Below are positions 43,385-51,607 of a stretch of DNA of 64,000 nt, piece by piece. The notes beneath the pieces were generated by a model, which saw nothing but the letters and a program-made list of their open reading frames with translations, was not told where the DNA came from and did no database searches. The translations under genes were made by a program, and so were the position numbers. Each line of letters begins with the position of its first letter. The stretch's first letter is position 1. Origin of the DNA: Bacteroidota bacterium (GTDB lineage: Bacteria > Bacteroidota > Ignavibacteria > Kryptoniales > JAKASW01); contig JAJYIT010000016.1 in assembly GCA_021789975.1 (NCBI GenBank), forward strand, positions 1-64,000, read 5' to 3'.

Positions 43385-44086
43385 TTAATCCTCCTTTCCC
43401 TCCGCATGTTTTGCCTCCGAGTCTCTTATCATCGACTCATATTCCAGAAAGTGGTTCTCCTTCATCCATTTCACGGACACGTATCCGTGCCAGAAAGACG
43501 AGTTGGCCGGGAAATTTGCGGGAGATAGGTGGACAACATACATGTGCCACAATACCAGGAACAGAATAACGAGCGTGGCCGTACCCCCATGCAAGGCAAA
43601 CGAAACGTCGAAAGCCCATTTCGGCAGGAATGCGAAAAAGAAATCATGGAACCACATGACCATGCCGGATAGGAACATTAGAAGAATGAACACGAAGAAA
43701 GCCCAGTACTGGATTTTTTCGCGGTAGGAGTATCGTCCAAAGGCAGGTCTTTCTGCCCGTTTCATGAGGTCGTACAGGATGCTATTCTTCAGATCGACGA
43801 GATCGTTCCGGATCGGCAGGAGGCTTTTGAATTCTCGCTTCCCTTCTCTCGTGAAGGAGATGTAGATGAGGTGGTAAATCGCCGTAGCGAAAAGAAGTAC
43901 TGCCGACAATCGATGAAGCGCACCTCTTGCCTGAAAACCTCCTTCCAGGAATATCAGGATCTTTCCCCAAAGAGTCTCGGAATATTTCATGGAGAATCCG
44001 GAAATCACCAGCAGCAGAACGCTAACCATGAGGAGCATGTGCTGCACGCGCCAGCTCCGAGAGAAACGCGGTATCTTATCGTTCAT
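43385..44086 (-). CDS. Membrane cytochrome b subunit
   Basis: The 233-residue protein has four transmembrane helices and His positions like the other two b domains: WRVQHMLLMVSV, ALHRLSAVLL, AIYHLIYI and LWHMYVVHLSP. It lacks the charged N-terminal extension of the 300-residue relative. It lies between the 19-heme c/b fusion and the 9-heme cytochrome, with only one base separating its stop from the next start codon. It is probably a FdnI/HydC-type diheme quinone-reactive subunit; which c-type partner it uses is unknown. Confidence 0.83.
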   Translation of the reverse strand: MNDKIPRFSRSWRVQHMLLMVSVLLLVISGFSMKYSETLWGKILIFLEGGFQARGALHRLSAVLLFATAIYHLIYISFTREGKREFKSLLPIRNDLVDLKNSILYDLMKRAERPAFGRYSYREKIQYWAFFVFILLMFLSGMVMWFHDFFFAFLPKWAFDVSFALHGGTATLVILFLVLWHMYVVHLSPANFPANSSFWHGYVSVKWMKENHFLEYESMIRDSEAKHAEGKED

Positions 44087-44104
44087 GGCTTCCCTTTCAA
44101 ATCG

Positions 44105-46768
44105 CTATTTCTGATTTTCGTCTCCATTCTGTACCACTATCTCGCCCTTTTGTGCCTCCCTGAGTTTCTCCAGCTCCAGAGGATGCTCTTCCTCCATTTC
44201 CTCTTCACTCAGGGTGCCTGTGATGCATGAGACGTTCAGGGGATAAATGTCGGGGTTGAAAATGACTGCATAAAAATGCCAGACGAGTATCGCAAGACTG
44301 GCAAGTATTGCTTCATAATAGTGGATCAGGATTGCTGCGTCCATGCCAAGCAGGGTTATCAAGCCCAGGGAAAAAGTATTGAACCACATCAATAGCCCGG
44401 TAACTGCCATCACAGCGGTCCCCCATATCAGGGCCCAGTATTCTGCCTTCTCTGCATAAGTGAAGCGCCCAAATAGTGGCCGCTCCCGGCTCAGGCCAAG
44501 GTTGTACTTGATCGCTGCCGCGGCATCTTTCGCATCCTGAATCTTTGGTGCCATATCCTTCATAAACTGCCTGCCTCGCTCCGTGAATGTCACGTAGTAG
44601 ATATGGTAGAGTGCATCGGCAATCATTACAGACCCCGCAATTCTATGGATCAAGCCGCGGAGATTTGCAAAATCGTTTCCGGCAAGATCCCTTACGAGCG
44701 TCACCCACCAGGAATCAGGGAACTTGAGCATAAACCCTGTGAGAACTAAAGTCAGGAAGCTCAGGAGAAGCAAAAGGTGCTGTATCCGCTCGCCCACTGT
44801 CATACGGACGTAAAGCTTCCTGCCCGACCTGGCAGGATAAATCCCGTCCCTTCTTCCTCGGAGTTTTCTCCTCGACTTGGCTACGAAATCGACGATGTTG
44901 TGCAAGAGCATCATGCCGATTATCGAGATGATGAGAACAACATAGACCTGAGAGAGCCAATAGAGAAGCGGTTCCCGCCCCGAAGTGGGGACAACGTGAA
45001 TCGGTGTAGATGCAAAACGGATTGTGGCGCCCTTATGGCACCTTCCGCAGGTCTTCGCAAGGTTAGCTTTGTTTATGGAAGACAGGGGATTGGAAGAGGG
45101 AAGTATTTCATGGGCGCCGTGGCAACTCGCACAGTTCGCAGCGGTTGTCGAACCTTCTCGTACTGCCAATCCATGGTAGCTGTCCATGTAGCTGCCCACT
45201 CTATCGGAAGGCATCCCATATCTTTCTGTCAGCCTGACCGATGAGTGACATTTCGAACATGAGACAGCGATGTTTGTCGAGTAAACGGTAGATTCCTGAT
45301 TGCCGGGAGAGAGAATCTGGTGGTCTCCGTGACAGGTAGTGCAAACCGGAGCGTTGTTGTTTCCCGACTGCAGCGCCTGCCCATGTATGCCCTTAAAATA
45401 TTTTGCAGCGACATTCTCATGGCACCCGGCTTGGCCACAAGTATTGGGAATATTGTTCCTGAATACTTTGGACTTGGGGTTTCCTGGAGGAAGCATATCG
45501 TGTGCCCCGTGACAGTCGCTGCATGTGGCTGCTCTCAAGTCTCCCTTGGACAACGCAACAAAATGGACGCTGTGCTTCAGACTTTCAAAAAAAGCCGAAG
45601 ACATACCCACCATCTTGAGAACGGTCTTGTTATCCAGATGACACTTCAGGCAAATCTTAGGTTCGTTCTGTCTGCTTACGGGCGAGTTTTGATTGCTGAT
45701 TGATTCGATACTGTGTTCTTCATGACAATCTGTGCAAACAGGAGCTACACTCAGGCCCTTTTTGTATGCCAATCCGTGAGACGATCCCAGGTAGTGTTCC
45801 TTGACATCCGCATGACACTTCCCGCATGTCGCAACTATGTTGGACCTGCTTACCGGAGAAGATGGATCACTCGCCGGCAGGATCGTGTGCGACCCGTGAC
45901 AATCCACACACGTAGCGCCTTTGCCATTCTTCTTAAGCGACTCTGCATGAATGCTGTGCTGGTATTGCTGTACGAGTGACGTGAGGGCGGTGCCATTCTC
46001 CGACTTCACGCCATCAAACAGCTTGGTGTTAGAGTGACACTTATAGCAGCCGTTCTGAGATATCGCTTGTTTCGACAATTCCGCCGAGTGGGCTGTGTGA
46101 CAGGATACGCAGGTAAGCCTTCCTTCTGCGAAAGGTTTTGCATGGATACCGAGGTTTATTTGGCCGACAATTCCTTGGTGACATTGTGAGCAGAGCGAGT
46201 CTATCTCGACGCCCCGCAGAGATGACGCTACGGTCTTAACATCATGTGCTTTCTGGTGACACGTCTGACAAGTGAATGCCTTGTGGCCAAGAGTAGCTTT
46301 CCTATGCGCAGATGTCAGGAAAGTATTCTGGGCCGGGTGGCAGGATATACATTTATTGACGACTTGTATCTTCGCGGCAGGCTGGATACCGTGTGTGCCG
46401 TGGCAATCCCAACACTTGAGAGAGGAGTGGGCTAGATGGTATTCGGATCCTTTTGGTGAGTGGAGGTGGACGTCGTGGCACTGGTTGCAATCAACGTTTG
46501 GAGTAGTCTGCTTATGCGGGACATCATTAGCATCAAATCCCTGGTGGCAATCAACGCACGCGAGGCCGGCGCTACCATGGACCGATGAACTGAACTGCTT
46601 CTGGCTTACGTAAAGGCTCACAGTCTTGCCGTTCACCTGCATAGTCAGAGTCGAGTCGGAGTGGCAGGTCAGGCAGTCATCGTTCGAAGTAGTTTGTGCC
46701 CGGGTTCCTTGAGCAACGATTACACTTAAGACTAAAATTATGAAGAAGAAAGCAACACGTTTTTTCAT
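44105..46768 (-). CDS. CbcL-like fusion: 19-heme c-type domain plus b-type membrane domain
   Basis: The start at 46768 (MKKRVAFFFIILVLSVIVAQ) gives a proper signal peptide; the frame is open to 46798. The 887-residue protein has nineteen c-heme sites in its first 600 residues: eighteen CxxCH plus one CGQAGCH with four-residue spacing. Then comes a linker helix (VYVVLIISIIGMMLLHNIV) and a b-type domain with ERIQHLLLLLSF, LIHRIAGSVMIAD, LYHIYYVTF and LVWHFYAVIFNP. The c-then-b architecture matches CbcL of Geobacter, an inner-membrane quinol oxidase used for low-potential extracellular acceptors, though CbcL has fewer c hemes. Quinol oxidation on the periplasmic side is inferred. Confidence 0.85.
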   Translation of the reverse strand: MKKRVAFFFIILVLSVIVAQGTRAQTTSNDDCLTCHSDSTLTMQVNGKTVSLYVSQKQFSSSVHGSAGLACVDCHQGFDANDVPHKQTTPNVDCNQCHDVHLHSPKGSEYHLAHSSLKCWDCHGTHGIQPAAKIQVVNKCISCHPAQNTFLTSAHRKATLGHKAFTCQTCHQKAHDVKTVASSLRGVEIDSLCSQCHQGIVGQINLGIHAKPFAEGRLTCVSCHTAHSAELSKQAISQNGCYKCHSNTKLFDGVKSENGTALTSLVQQYQHSIHAESLKKNGKGATCVDCHGSHTILPASDPSSPVSRSNIVATCGKCHADVKEHYLGSSHGLAYKKGLSVAPVCTDCHEEHSIESISNQNSPVSRQNEPKICLKCHLDNKTVLKMVGMSSAFFESLKHSVHFVALSKGDLRAATCSDCHGAHDMLPPGNPKSKVFRNNIPNTCGQAGCHENVAAKYFKGIHGQALQSGNNNAPVCTTCHGDHQILSPGNQESTVYSTNIAVSCSKCHSSVRLTERYGMPSDRVGSYMDSYHGLAVREGSTTAANCASCHGAHEILPSSNPLSSINKANLAKTCGRCHKGATIRFASTPIHVVPTSGREPLLYWLSQVYVVLIISIIGMMLLHNIVDFVAKSRRKLRGRRDGIYPARSGRKLYVRMTVGERIQHLLLLLSFLTLVLTGFMLKFPDSWWVTLVRDLAGNDFANLRGLIHRIAGSVMIADALYHIYYVTFTERGRQFMKDMAPKIQDAKDAAAAIKYNLGLSRERPLFGRFTYAEKAEYWALIWGTAVMAVTGLLMWFNTFSLGLITLLGMDAAILIHYYEAILASLAILVWHFYAVIFNPDIYPLNVSCITGTLSEEEMEEEHPLELEKLREAQKGEIVVQNGDENQK

Positions 46769-46778
46769 TCGGTAGAAT

Positions 46779-47081
46779 TCAAGGTAGCGTTTTATCATTC
46801 ATGGCTGATTCACAAGACAGACAAAGCCTTGCGGTGGGGTTCAACTTCAAAATGTCCGGTTGGATGTCATGCCTGCAAATAACGCATTGTCCGTATACAC
46901 CTTTCTCAATCCTGCGTAAAGCGAATACCAACTCGTTTATTTCCGAAGTATCGAGCTTCGATGCAGCGGCGAGAATCTCTCCTCGATTACCATCAACTTC
47001 CTGGTCGAACTTGCTTTTCAGAAGCTCTCTCATCTTTGCCACTACGAGCTCATCATATTTGGACATTTCATCCCACTTCAT
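46779..47081 (-). CDS. Small DksA/TraR-type zinc-finger protein, first gene of the cytochrome operon
   Basis: The 100-residue protein has a helical N terminus (KYDELVVAKMRELLKSKF, then EINELVFALRRIEKGVYG) and a degenerate four-cysteine finger (CVICRHDI ... CLSC), with the typical IEKGxYGxC approach. Its 3' end overlaps the open frame of the 19-heme gene, so the two are linked. The start could be 47081 or the ATG at 47066. It is the second DksA/TraR-type protein in this cluster. A role coupling cytochrome expression to a cellular signal is inferred. Confidence 0.75.
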   Translation of the reverse strand: MKWDEMSKYDELVVAKMRELLKSKFDQEVDGNRGEILAAASKLDTSEINELVFALRRIEKGVYGQCVICRHDIQPDILKLNPTARLCLSCESAMNDKTLP

Positions 47082-47211
47082 AAGAATGCTATTTAGCGAT
47101 CAAGGAGTGTGCCGTCTTTCATTCGAGTGAATCTTGAAAAGACTCAAATTTTCCCAAGAATGTGGACTATTGAGGAACTGTCCTTTTTGTTTTGCATTGA
47201 GATGTGGTTTT

Positions 47212-47227
47212 ATGGCACATATTGAGC
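47212..47227 (+). promoter_or_regulatory. Candidate sigma-54 (-24/-12) promoter element
   Basis: TGGCACATATTGAGCA has GG and GC separated by exactly ten bases and a perfect TGGCAC -24 box; the -12 part (TTGAGC) is less good than TTGC. It points right toward the hairpin and the 19-codon frame at 47310. A sigma-54 activator is encoded at 50239. Confidence 0.35.
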
Positions 47228-47250
47228 AAACTTTCCACAGAAAAGAAAGA

Positions 47251-47287
47251 CCGCTGCCCAAGTCGGAGTTCCAGTCTTAGGCAGCGG
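47251..47287 (-). terminator. Hairpin, probable terminator of the receiver-like gene
   Basis: CCGCTGCC (47251-47258) pairs with GGCAGCGG (47280-47287), and AAG/CTT extends the stem after one mismatch. On the - strand it is followed by TCTTTCTTTTC, a U-rich tract, so it would end transcripts from 47871. Confidence 0.55.
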
Positions 47288-47309
47288 CAGGAGGAGGAAA
47301 GAGGAGACC

Positions 47310-47369
47310 ATGTGTAACAAAAAACTTTGGGCCGCCGAGATATGGCAGTGCCTTCCCCTGAGCGAGTAG
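47310..47369 (+). CDS. Possible 19-residue peptide
   Basis: ATG at 47310 follows a long purine-rich ribosome site (AGGAGGAGGAAAGAGGAGACC). The frame MCNKKLWAAEIWQCLPLSE ends with TAG at 47367-47369. There is no homology. The strength of the site is the only support; it may be a leader peptide or chance. Confidence 0.25.
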   Translation: MCNKKLWAAEIWQCLPLSE

Positions 47370-47496
47370 CATTTTAATAAATCAGCAGCCCAAAAACCTT
47401 TTGATCGTCCGGTGCATGAAACACGATCCCGCCTTGCAAAGACATATATCTCCGAATGACGGGGACCTTCACCGAATGCCGGGAGACGCCTCGGAG

Positions 47497-47871
47497 TCAG
47501 ACGGATTGTGCGGCGGATCTCTTCGTATGTCTGAGAGTTCTCCGGATCGCCGCACTCAATTGCTTGAGATTGAGCGGTCGTTCCGTGAGCACAACGACAT
47601 TGCCCTCGTTGAGCACCGTGTCTTCCTCACAGCATTGGACGACAAGAACCTTAGGGTTCTTTCTTTTCAAATTTTCAAACAAAACTTTTGAACGACTGAA
47701 CTCGCGAGTTGGAGCATATATGACCAAGCTGAAGCCATCTGTTTCCGGCTTACCTTCGTTCAGTCGATCTGTCCTGTAACCTTCTTTGGCAAGAAATTTT
47801 GACAGGAGATCATACATTGCATCTTCGTCCGTCATGATCCCGACAGCCAAATCGTTGCCAAAGGTTTTCAT
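47497..47871 (-). CDS. Receiver-like protein without the phosphoacceptor aspartate
   Basis: From ATG 47871 (MKTFGNDLAVGIM) the 124 residues follow the CheY-like order: an acidic start (TDEDAMYDLLSKFLAKEGY), then FSLVIYAPT where a phosphorylated Asp is expected, then KVLVVQCC and VVLTERPLNLKQLSAAI, where the usual Lys of KP is Arg-Pro. The fold signature is kept but the key Asp is missing, so it is probably a pseudo-receiver working by protein contact. A TTG at 47889 is an alternative start. It lies between the cytochrome operon and the kinase/regulator pair. Confidence 0.55.
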   Translation of the reverse strand: MKTFGNDLAVGIMTDEDAMYDLLSKFLAKEGYRTDRLNEGKPETDGFSLVIYAPTREFSRSKVLFENLKRKNPKVLVVQCCEEDTVLNEGNVVVLTERPLNLKQLSAAIRRTLRHTKRSAAQSV

Positions 47872-48334
47872 CACGTAGTGTAGCTTCAATAGCCGTGCCG
47901 CTGAACAAAAATGCCAAAGAGTTCAAAAGAGCGGGGTTTTCCACCAAATCCGTCCATTGCGTCCGCTCCTTTTGTGAGATTTGCGTCATTTTTCCTGTCT
48001 CCAAAGTGGAAAATTTCCGCACTTGAAGAGGCGGATTGGTCAGGGATTACAGTTGAAAGCCCAACTCTGGATTCCCTGAGAGTCTCGGCGCATTCGGCCG
48101 AATGTTTGATCAAGATCAAGAAGAGTGATCAGGAAATCAGTACGCCTCGGAATCCGTAGATGGAGCATTCCTTCTGACGACCTGGCAACATGGTTTCGCT
48201 GGCTAACCGGTCCAGTGGTCATCGGTCACTCGAGACAATCGCGGACTATTTCGGAATGATTTACTTGGCTTGGGTTCATTGCAAATTAGCACCAGCTTTG
48301 TAAACTTATGACTAGAAATTAATGAGCAGCTTAG
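47872..48334. other. Upstream region of sensor kinase, possible - strand frame
   Basis: No gene can be supported firmly. A 77-codon - strand frame (48119 to 47886, starting MILIKHSAECAETLRESR) touches the receiver-like gene by TTGA but has no recognisable domain. Just before the kinase, TTGCAA and TAAACT about 16 bases apart (near 48280-48310) could be a promoter, at low confidence. Confidence 0.35.
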
Positions 48335-50242
48335 ATGTTCAGTACGCTTAGAGCCAAGGTAGCCGCGGGCTTCACGGTTCTCGTGATCATAAATATTATT
48401 GTCAGCGCGTGGTCGATCTATAATTTCAACCAACTGACACAGGCCGTCTCGACGATGGCCCGCCAGAACTACCAGAACATCGTAGCCACACAGAACATGG
48501 TCGTTACCCTGGAGAGGGACAACAGTGCTCAACTCCAGATGCTTAACGGCTATGTCGAGTCGGGGTACCAAAGATTCGTGGACGACAGCACGGACTTTTT
48601 CATATATTACGGTCAGGCATTGGTGTCGAACGCTTCGGATCAAGGCGCCGAAATCCTTAGAGAGATAAAAAGTACATACGGTAAGTATTCGGAAGCAACA
48701 GCAATCTTCAGGGAGATACTAAAAACAAAAGGCTACATAGCTTACGGCCGGAGTTTCCACTTCAACAAGATCCTTCCGCTCTTCGACAAGATCAAAGGCG
48801 AGTGCTTTCAGCTCTTCGACATAAACAACAATTCTATGTCACGCACCGTCATCCAAGCGGGGGAAATATCCAATCGAGCAACCGTTGCAGTCGTCGGAGC
48901 CGCGATCCTTGCCATAGTGCTCAGTATTATTGCCAGCTGGCAGTTTTCCCAGTACATACTCGAGCCGGCAGAGAAACTGACCAGCACAGTCAGGAAGATT
49001 GCGCGCGGATACCTCGATGTGAAAGCAGACATCGATTCAAATGATGAGATAGGCGAGCTGAGTCGCGAATTCAACAGGATGACCGAACGGCTCAGGAAGT
49101 ACGAAGAAATCAATATCGGGAAGTTGATATTCGAGAAGAGAAAATCAGAAGCAATAGTCGGGACTATATCCGATCCTATCGTGGTTGTCGACCGCGAAGG
49201 AAAGATCGTATTGATGAACCAACTTGCCGAGAATATTTTCAACGTAACGGAGGATGCGGCGATTGGTCGCGACTTTCAAGAAGTGGTACAAAACAAGGAG
49301 CTTACAAAATATCTCTCCGGGTATCTTCGGGAGGAGAGTTCCGTGAATATCCCGCCGTATTTTGAGCTGCCGTTCGACGGCGAAAACCGATACTTCAGAA
49401 TACGACTGAATTCATCCAGAGATCAATCGGGAAGGTTGACCGGCGTTGTCCTCATCCTTCAGGACGTCACACAGTTCAAGGAGCTGGACAAACTTAAGTC
49501 GGAATTCATGGCTCGCGTTTCACATGAGTTCAGGACACCGCTGACCTCTATAAACATGACGCTGGACATACTTAAAGACGAGCACATGGGGCACGTCAAC
49601 AGGAAGCAAAGGGAGCTTTTGGTTGCTGCGAAGCAGGACGCCGAGCGGCTGACGAAACTTGTTCGCGAGTTGCTTGAGTTGTCGAGGCTTGAATCTGGCA
49701 AGATTCAACTGAAAGAAGACAGAATCGATACAAAGTCTCTGGTAGATTTTGCATTGCAGCCTGCGCTGCTTCAATTTAAGGACAAAAAGGTGAGCCTGAC
49801 TGTAAACGTCGATCCGTCGATCCCCGAGTTCGTTGCTGATTTCCAACAACTCTCGTGGGTGATTTCAAACCTTGTTACCAACGCACTGAGATTTACCGAT
49901 TGTGGTGGAACGGTGACCGTAGATGCGACGACCAATGGCGAGGATCTAATAATGTCTATCCGCGATACAGGCTGCGGAATCGAGCCTGAAGAGTTGGGGA
50001 AGATATTTGATAAGTTCGTTCAATTGCGCGATTCAATATCTCCTTCTCCCGGATCGGTCGGACTTGGACTGGCTATAGCAAAGGAGATTGTCGAGTTCTT
50101 TGGAGGACGGATCTTGGTCGACAGCGAAGTAGGTGTCGGAACCGTCTTCACTTTTTCGTTGCCGATAAAGGACAGGTTGACTCATGGGACATCATCTGTG
50201 ACCCATCCGAGTGCGGAGACTGTGACGGAGCACGCCGCATGA
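48335..50242 (+). CDS. Membrane sensor histidine kinase (HAMP-PAS-HisKA-HATPase)
   Basis: The 635-residue protein has two membrane helices (about residues 10-30 and 180-205) flanking a helical periplasmic sensor resembling the four-helix type. HAMP (VRKIARGYLDVKADIDSNDE) and a PAS domain (SDPIVVVDREGKIVLMNQLA) follow. The kinase core has the H box SHEFRTPLTS, N box VISNLVTNALRF, G1 DTGCGIEPEE and G2 VGLGLAIAKEI. It autophosphorylates the H-box His and passes phosphate to the response regulator encoded by the overlapping gene. The four-base overlap (ATGA) indicates coupled expression. The signal is unknown; a redox or electron-acceptor cue is inferred only from the nearby cytochrome cluster. 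Confidence 0.93.
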   Translation: MFSTLRAKVAAGFTVLVIINIIVSAWSIYNFNQLTQAVSTMARQNYQNIVATQNMVVTLERDNSAQLQMLNGYVESGYQRFVDDSTDFFIYYGQALVSNASDQGAEILREIKSTYGKYSEATAIFREILKTKGYIAYGRSFHFNKILPLFDKIKGECFQLFDINNNSMSRTVIQAGEISNRATVAVVGAAILAIVLSIIASWQFSQYILEPAEKLTSTVRKIARGYLDVKADIDSNDEIGELSREFNRMTERLRKYEEINIGKLIFEKRKSEAIVGTISDPIVVVDREGKIVLMNQLAENIFNVTEDAAIGRDFQEVVQNKELTKYLSGYLREESSVNIPPYFELPFDGENRYFRIRLNSSRDQSGRLTGVVLILQDVTQFKELDKLKSEFMARVSHEFRTPLTSINMTLDILKDEHMGHVNRKQRELLVAAKQDAERLTKLVRELLELSRLESGKIQLKEDRIDTKSLVDFALQPALLQFKDKKVSLTVNVDPSIPEFVADFQQLSWVISNLVTNALRFTDCGGTVTVDATTNGEDLIMSIRDTGCGIEPEELGKIFDKFVQLRDSISPSPGSVGLGLAIAKEIVEFFGGRILVDSEVGVGTVFTFSLPIKDRLTHGTSSVTHPSAETVTEHAA

Positions 50243-51552
50243 AAGCAAACGTACTCCTTGTCGACGACGAGCAAAACATACTTCGAACCATGAAGATATG
50301 CCTGGAGTCAATCGGCCTCGACGTCACTGCAGTTTCGAAACCCGACGACGCACTAAAGGCTGCGGGGCAGACTCAGTACGACATCGCTTTCTTCGATCTG
50401 AAAATGTACCCCATCGATGGGCTCCAACTTCTCACGGAAGTGAAGAAGCTGAAGCCGGATATTATTGTGGTTATAGTAACTGCCCACGGTTCGGTAGATA
50501 CGGCAGTCAAGGCAATTAAGCAGGGAGCATATGACTACCTGCAGAAGCCTTTCGACTTCCAGGAGCTTCAACACTTCGCACAAAAAGTGTATGATCATTT
50601 CAAGCTCCAAAAAGAGTTGAAGAACTTACAGGAGCAACTCTACAGGTACGAGGCAGCGGAGGACATAATAACTAACGATTCCCGGATGGTGTCTCTTCAG
50701 AACCTTGCTAGAGAAGTGGCCGAGACGAACATAAGCGTGTTGATTCAAGGCGAAAGCGGAACCGGCAAAGAATTGTTTGCGAGATATATACACCGCCTCA
50801 GTCCCAGGAACGGCGGACCTTTCATGACGGTGAACTGCGCTGCGCTCTCAGAGAGCCTGCTGGAAAGCGAACTCTTCGGCCATGTGAAAGGCGCATTCAC
50901 CGGCGCTGTCCGTGACAGGCAGGGGCGCTTCGAGGCAGCCGAAGGTGGTACGGTCTTCCTCGATGAAATTTCTGAGATACCGACGACGACGCAGGCAAAA
51001 CTGCTGAGGTTTTTGCAGAGTAGAGAATTTGAGAGGGTTGGAGACACTCAGACTCTAAAGGTTGATGTCAGATTCATCGCCGCCACGAATCGGGACATAA
51101 AGCAGGAGCTGGCTTCCGGCAAATTCAGAGACGATTTGTACTATAGAATCAATGGCGTGACAATTAGTCTGCCGCCCCTCAGAAATCGGCCGGACGATAT
51201 TCCCCTATTGATCAAACATTTCATAAAAAAATTCTCTCCCGATACTCCGCCGGAGATAGATGCAGATGCCTTCAGTCTCCTCACCAACTACAGATGGCCC
51301 GGTAATGTCCGCCAGCTTGAGAACGTGATTGAAAGGGGAGTGCTCCTCGCCCACGGTCGGAAAATAGAAGCGTATCACTTGCCCGATGAGATACAGAATC
51401 AAGAATCGAAACGCCTCGTATCGCTGGAGCACCTTGAGAAAGAACATATAGCGCGCGTAATAAACGAAACCTCGACAGTTGAGGAAGCCTCTTCAATTCT
51501 TGGAATAGATCCCGCAACTCTGTGGCGGAAAAGGAAGAAGTACGGACTATAA
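50239..51552 (+). CDS. Sigma-54-dependent response regulator (NtrC family)
   Basis: The 437-residue protein has a receiver (LVDDEQN, phosphoacceptor D53 in FFDLKMYPIDG, VTAHGS, YLQKPF). A central AAA+ domain follows with Walker A GESGTGKE, the sigma-54 contact loop GAFTGA, Walker B TVFLDEISEI, and R-finger region NYRWPGNVRQLENV. A Fis-type helix-turn-helix ends the protein (VEEASSILGIDPATLWRKRK). It should open sigma-54 promoters when phosphorylated by the kinase encoded just upstream. The target genes are unknown; the nearest candidate element is at 47212. Confidence 0.95.
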   Translation: MKANVLLVDDEQNILRTMKICLESIGLDVTAVSKPDDALKAAGQTQYDIAFFDLKMYPIDGLQLLTEVKKLKPDIIVVIVTAHGSVDTAVKAIKQGAYDYLQKPFDFQELQHFAQKVYDHFKLQKELKNLQEQLYRYEAAEDIITNDSRMVSLQNLAREVAETNISVLIQGESGTGKELFARYIHRLSPRNGGPFMTVNCAALSESLLESELFGHVKGAFTGAVRDRQGRFEAAEGGTVFLDEISEIPTTTQAKLLRFLQSREFERVGDTQTLKVDVRFIAATNRDIKQELASGKFRDDLYYRINGVTISLPPLRNRPDDIPLLIKHFIKKFSPDTPPEIDADAFSLLTNYRWPGNVRQLENVIERGVLLAHGRKIEAYHLPDEIQNQESKRLVSLEHLEKEHIARVINETSTVEEASSILGIDPATLWRKRKKYGL

Positions 51553-51607
51553 TAGTTGGTGGGTGATGATTTGTCGGTCGAAGAAGGTTCGATTGCCCGA
51601 CCGTATA

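Larger units (their letters stand above)
47082..47496. other. Leader of the cytochrome operon and possible small transcription unit
   Basis: There is no large gene. Reading + strand: a dyad CTTGAAAA...TTTTCCCAAG at 47133-47158, a -24/-12-like element at 47212-47227, a hairpin at 47251-47287, and a strong ribosome site before a 19-codon frame at 47310. The promoter of the - strand cytochrome operon should lie here but I cannot place it with confidence. Confidence 0.4.

Noticed and set aside
34700-46768. Many TGGCA...GCA strings that look like sigma-54 promoters on the + strand
   Set aside because: They are the reverse complement of heme-binding codons (CxxCH) and have GG-N8-GC spacing instead of N10.
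47401-47779. Plus-strand frames opposite the receiver-like gene
   Set aside because: They lack domain features, whereas the - strand reading shows a recognisable receiver-like pattern.
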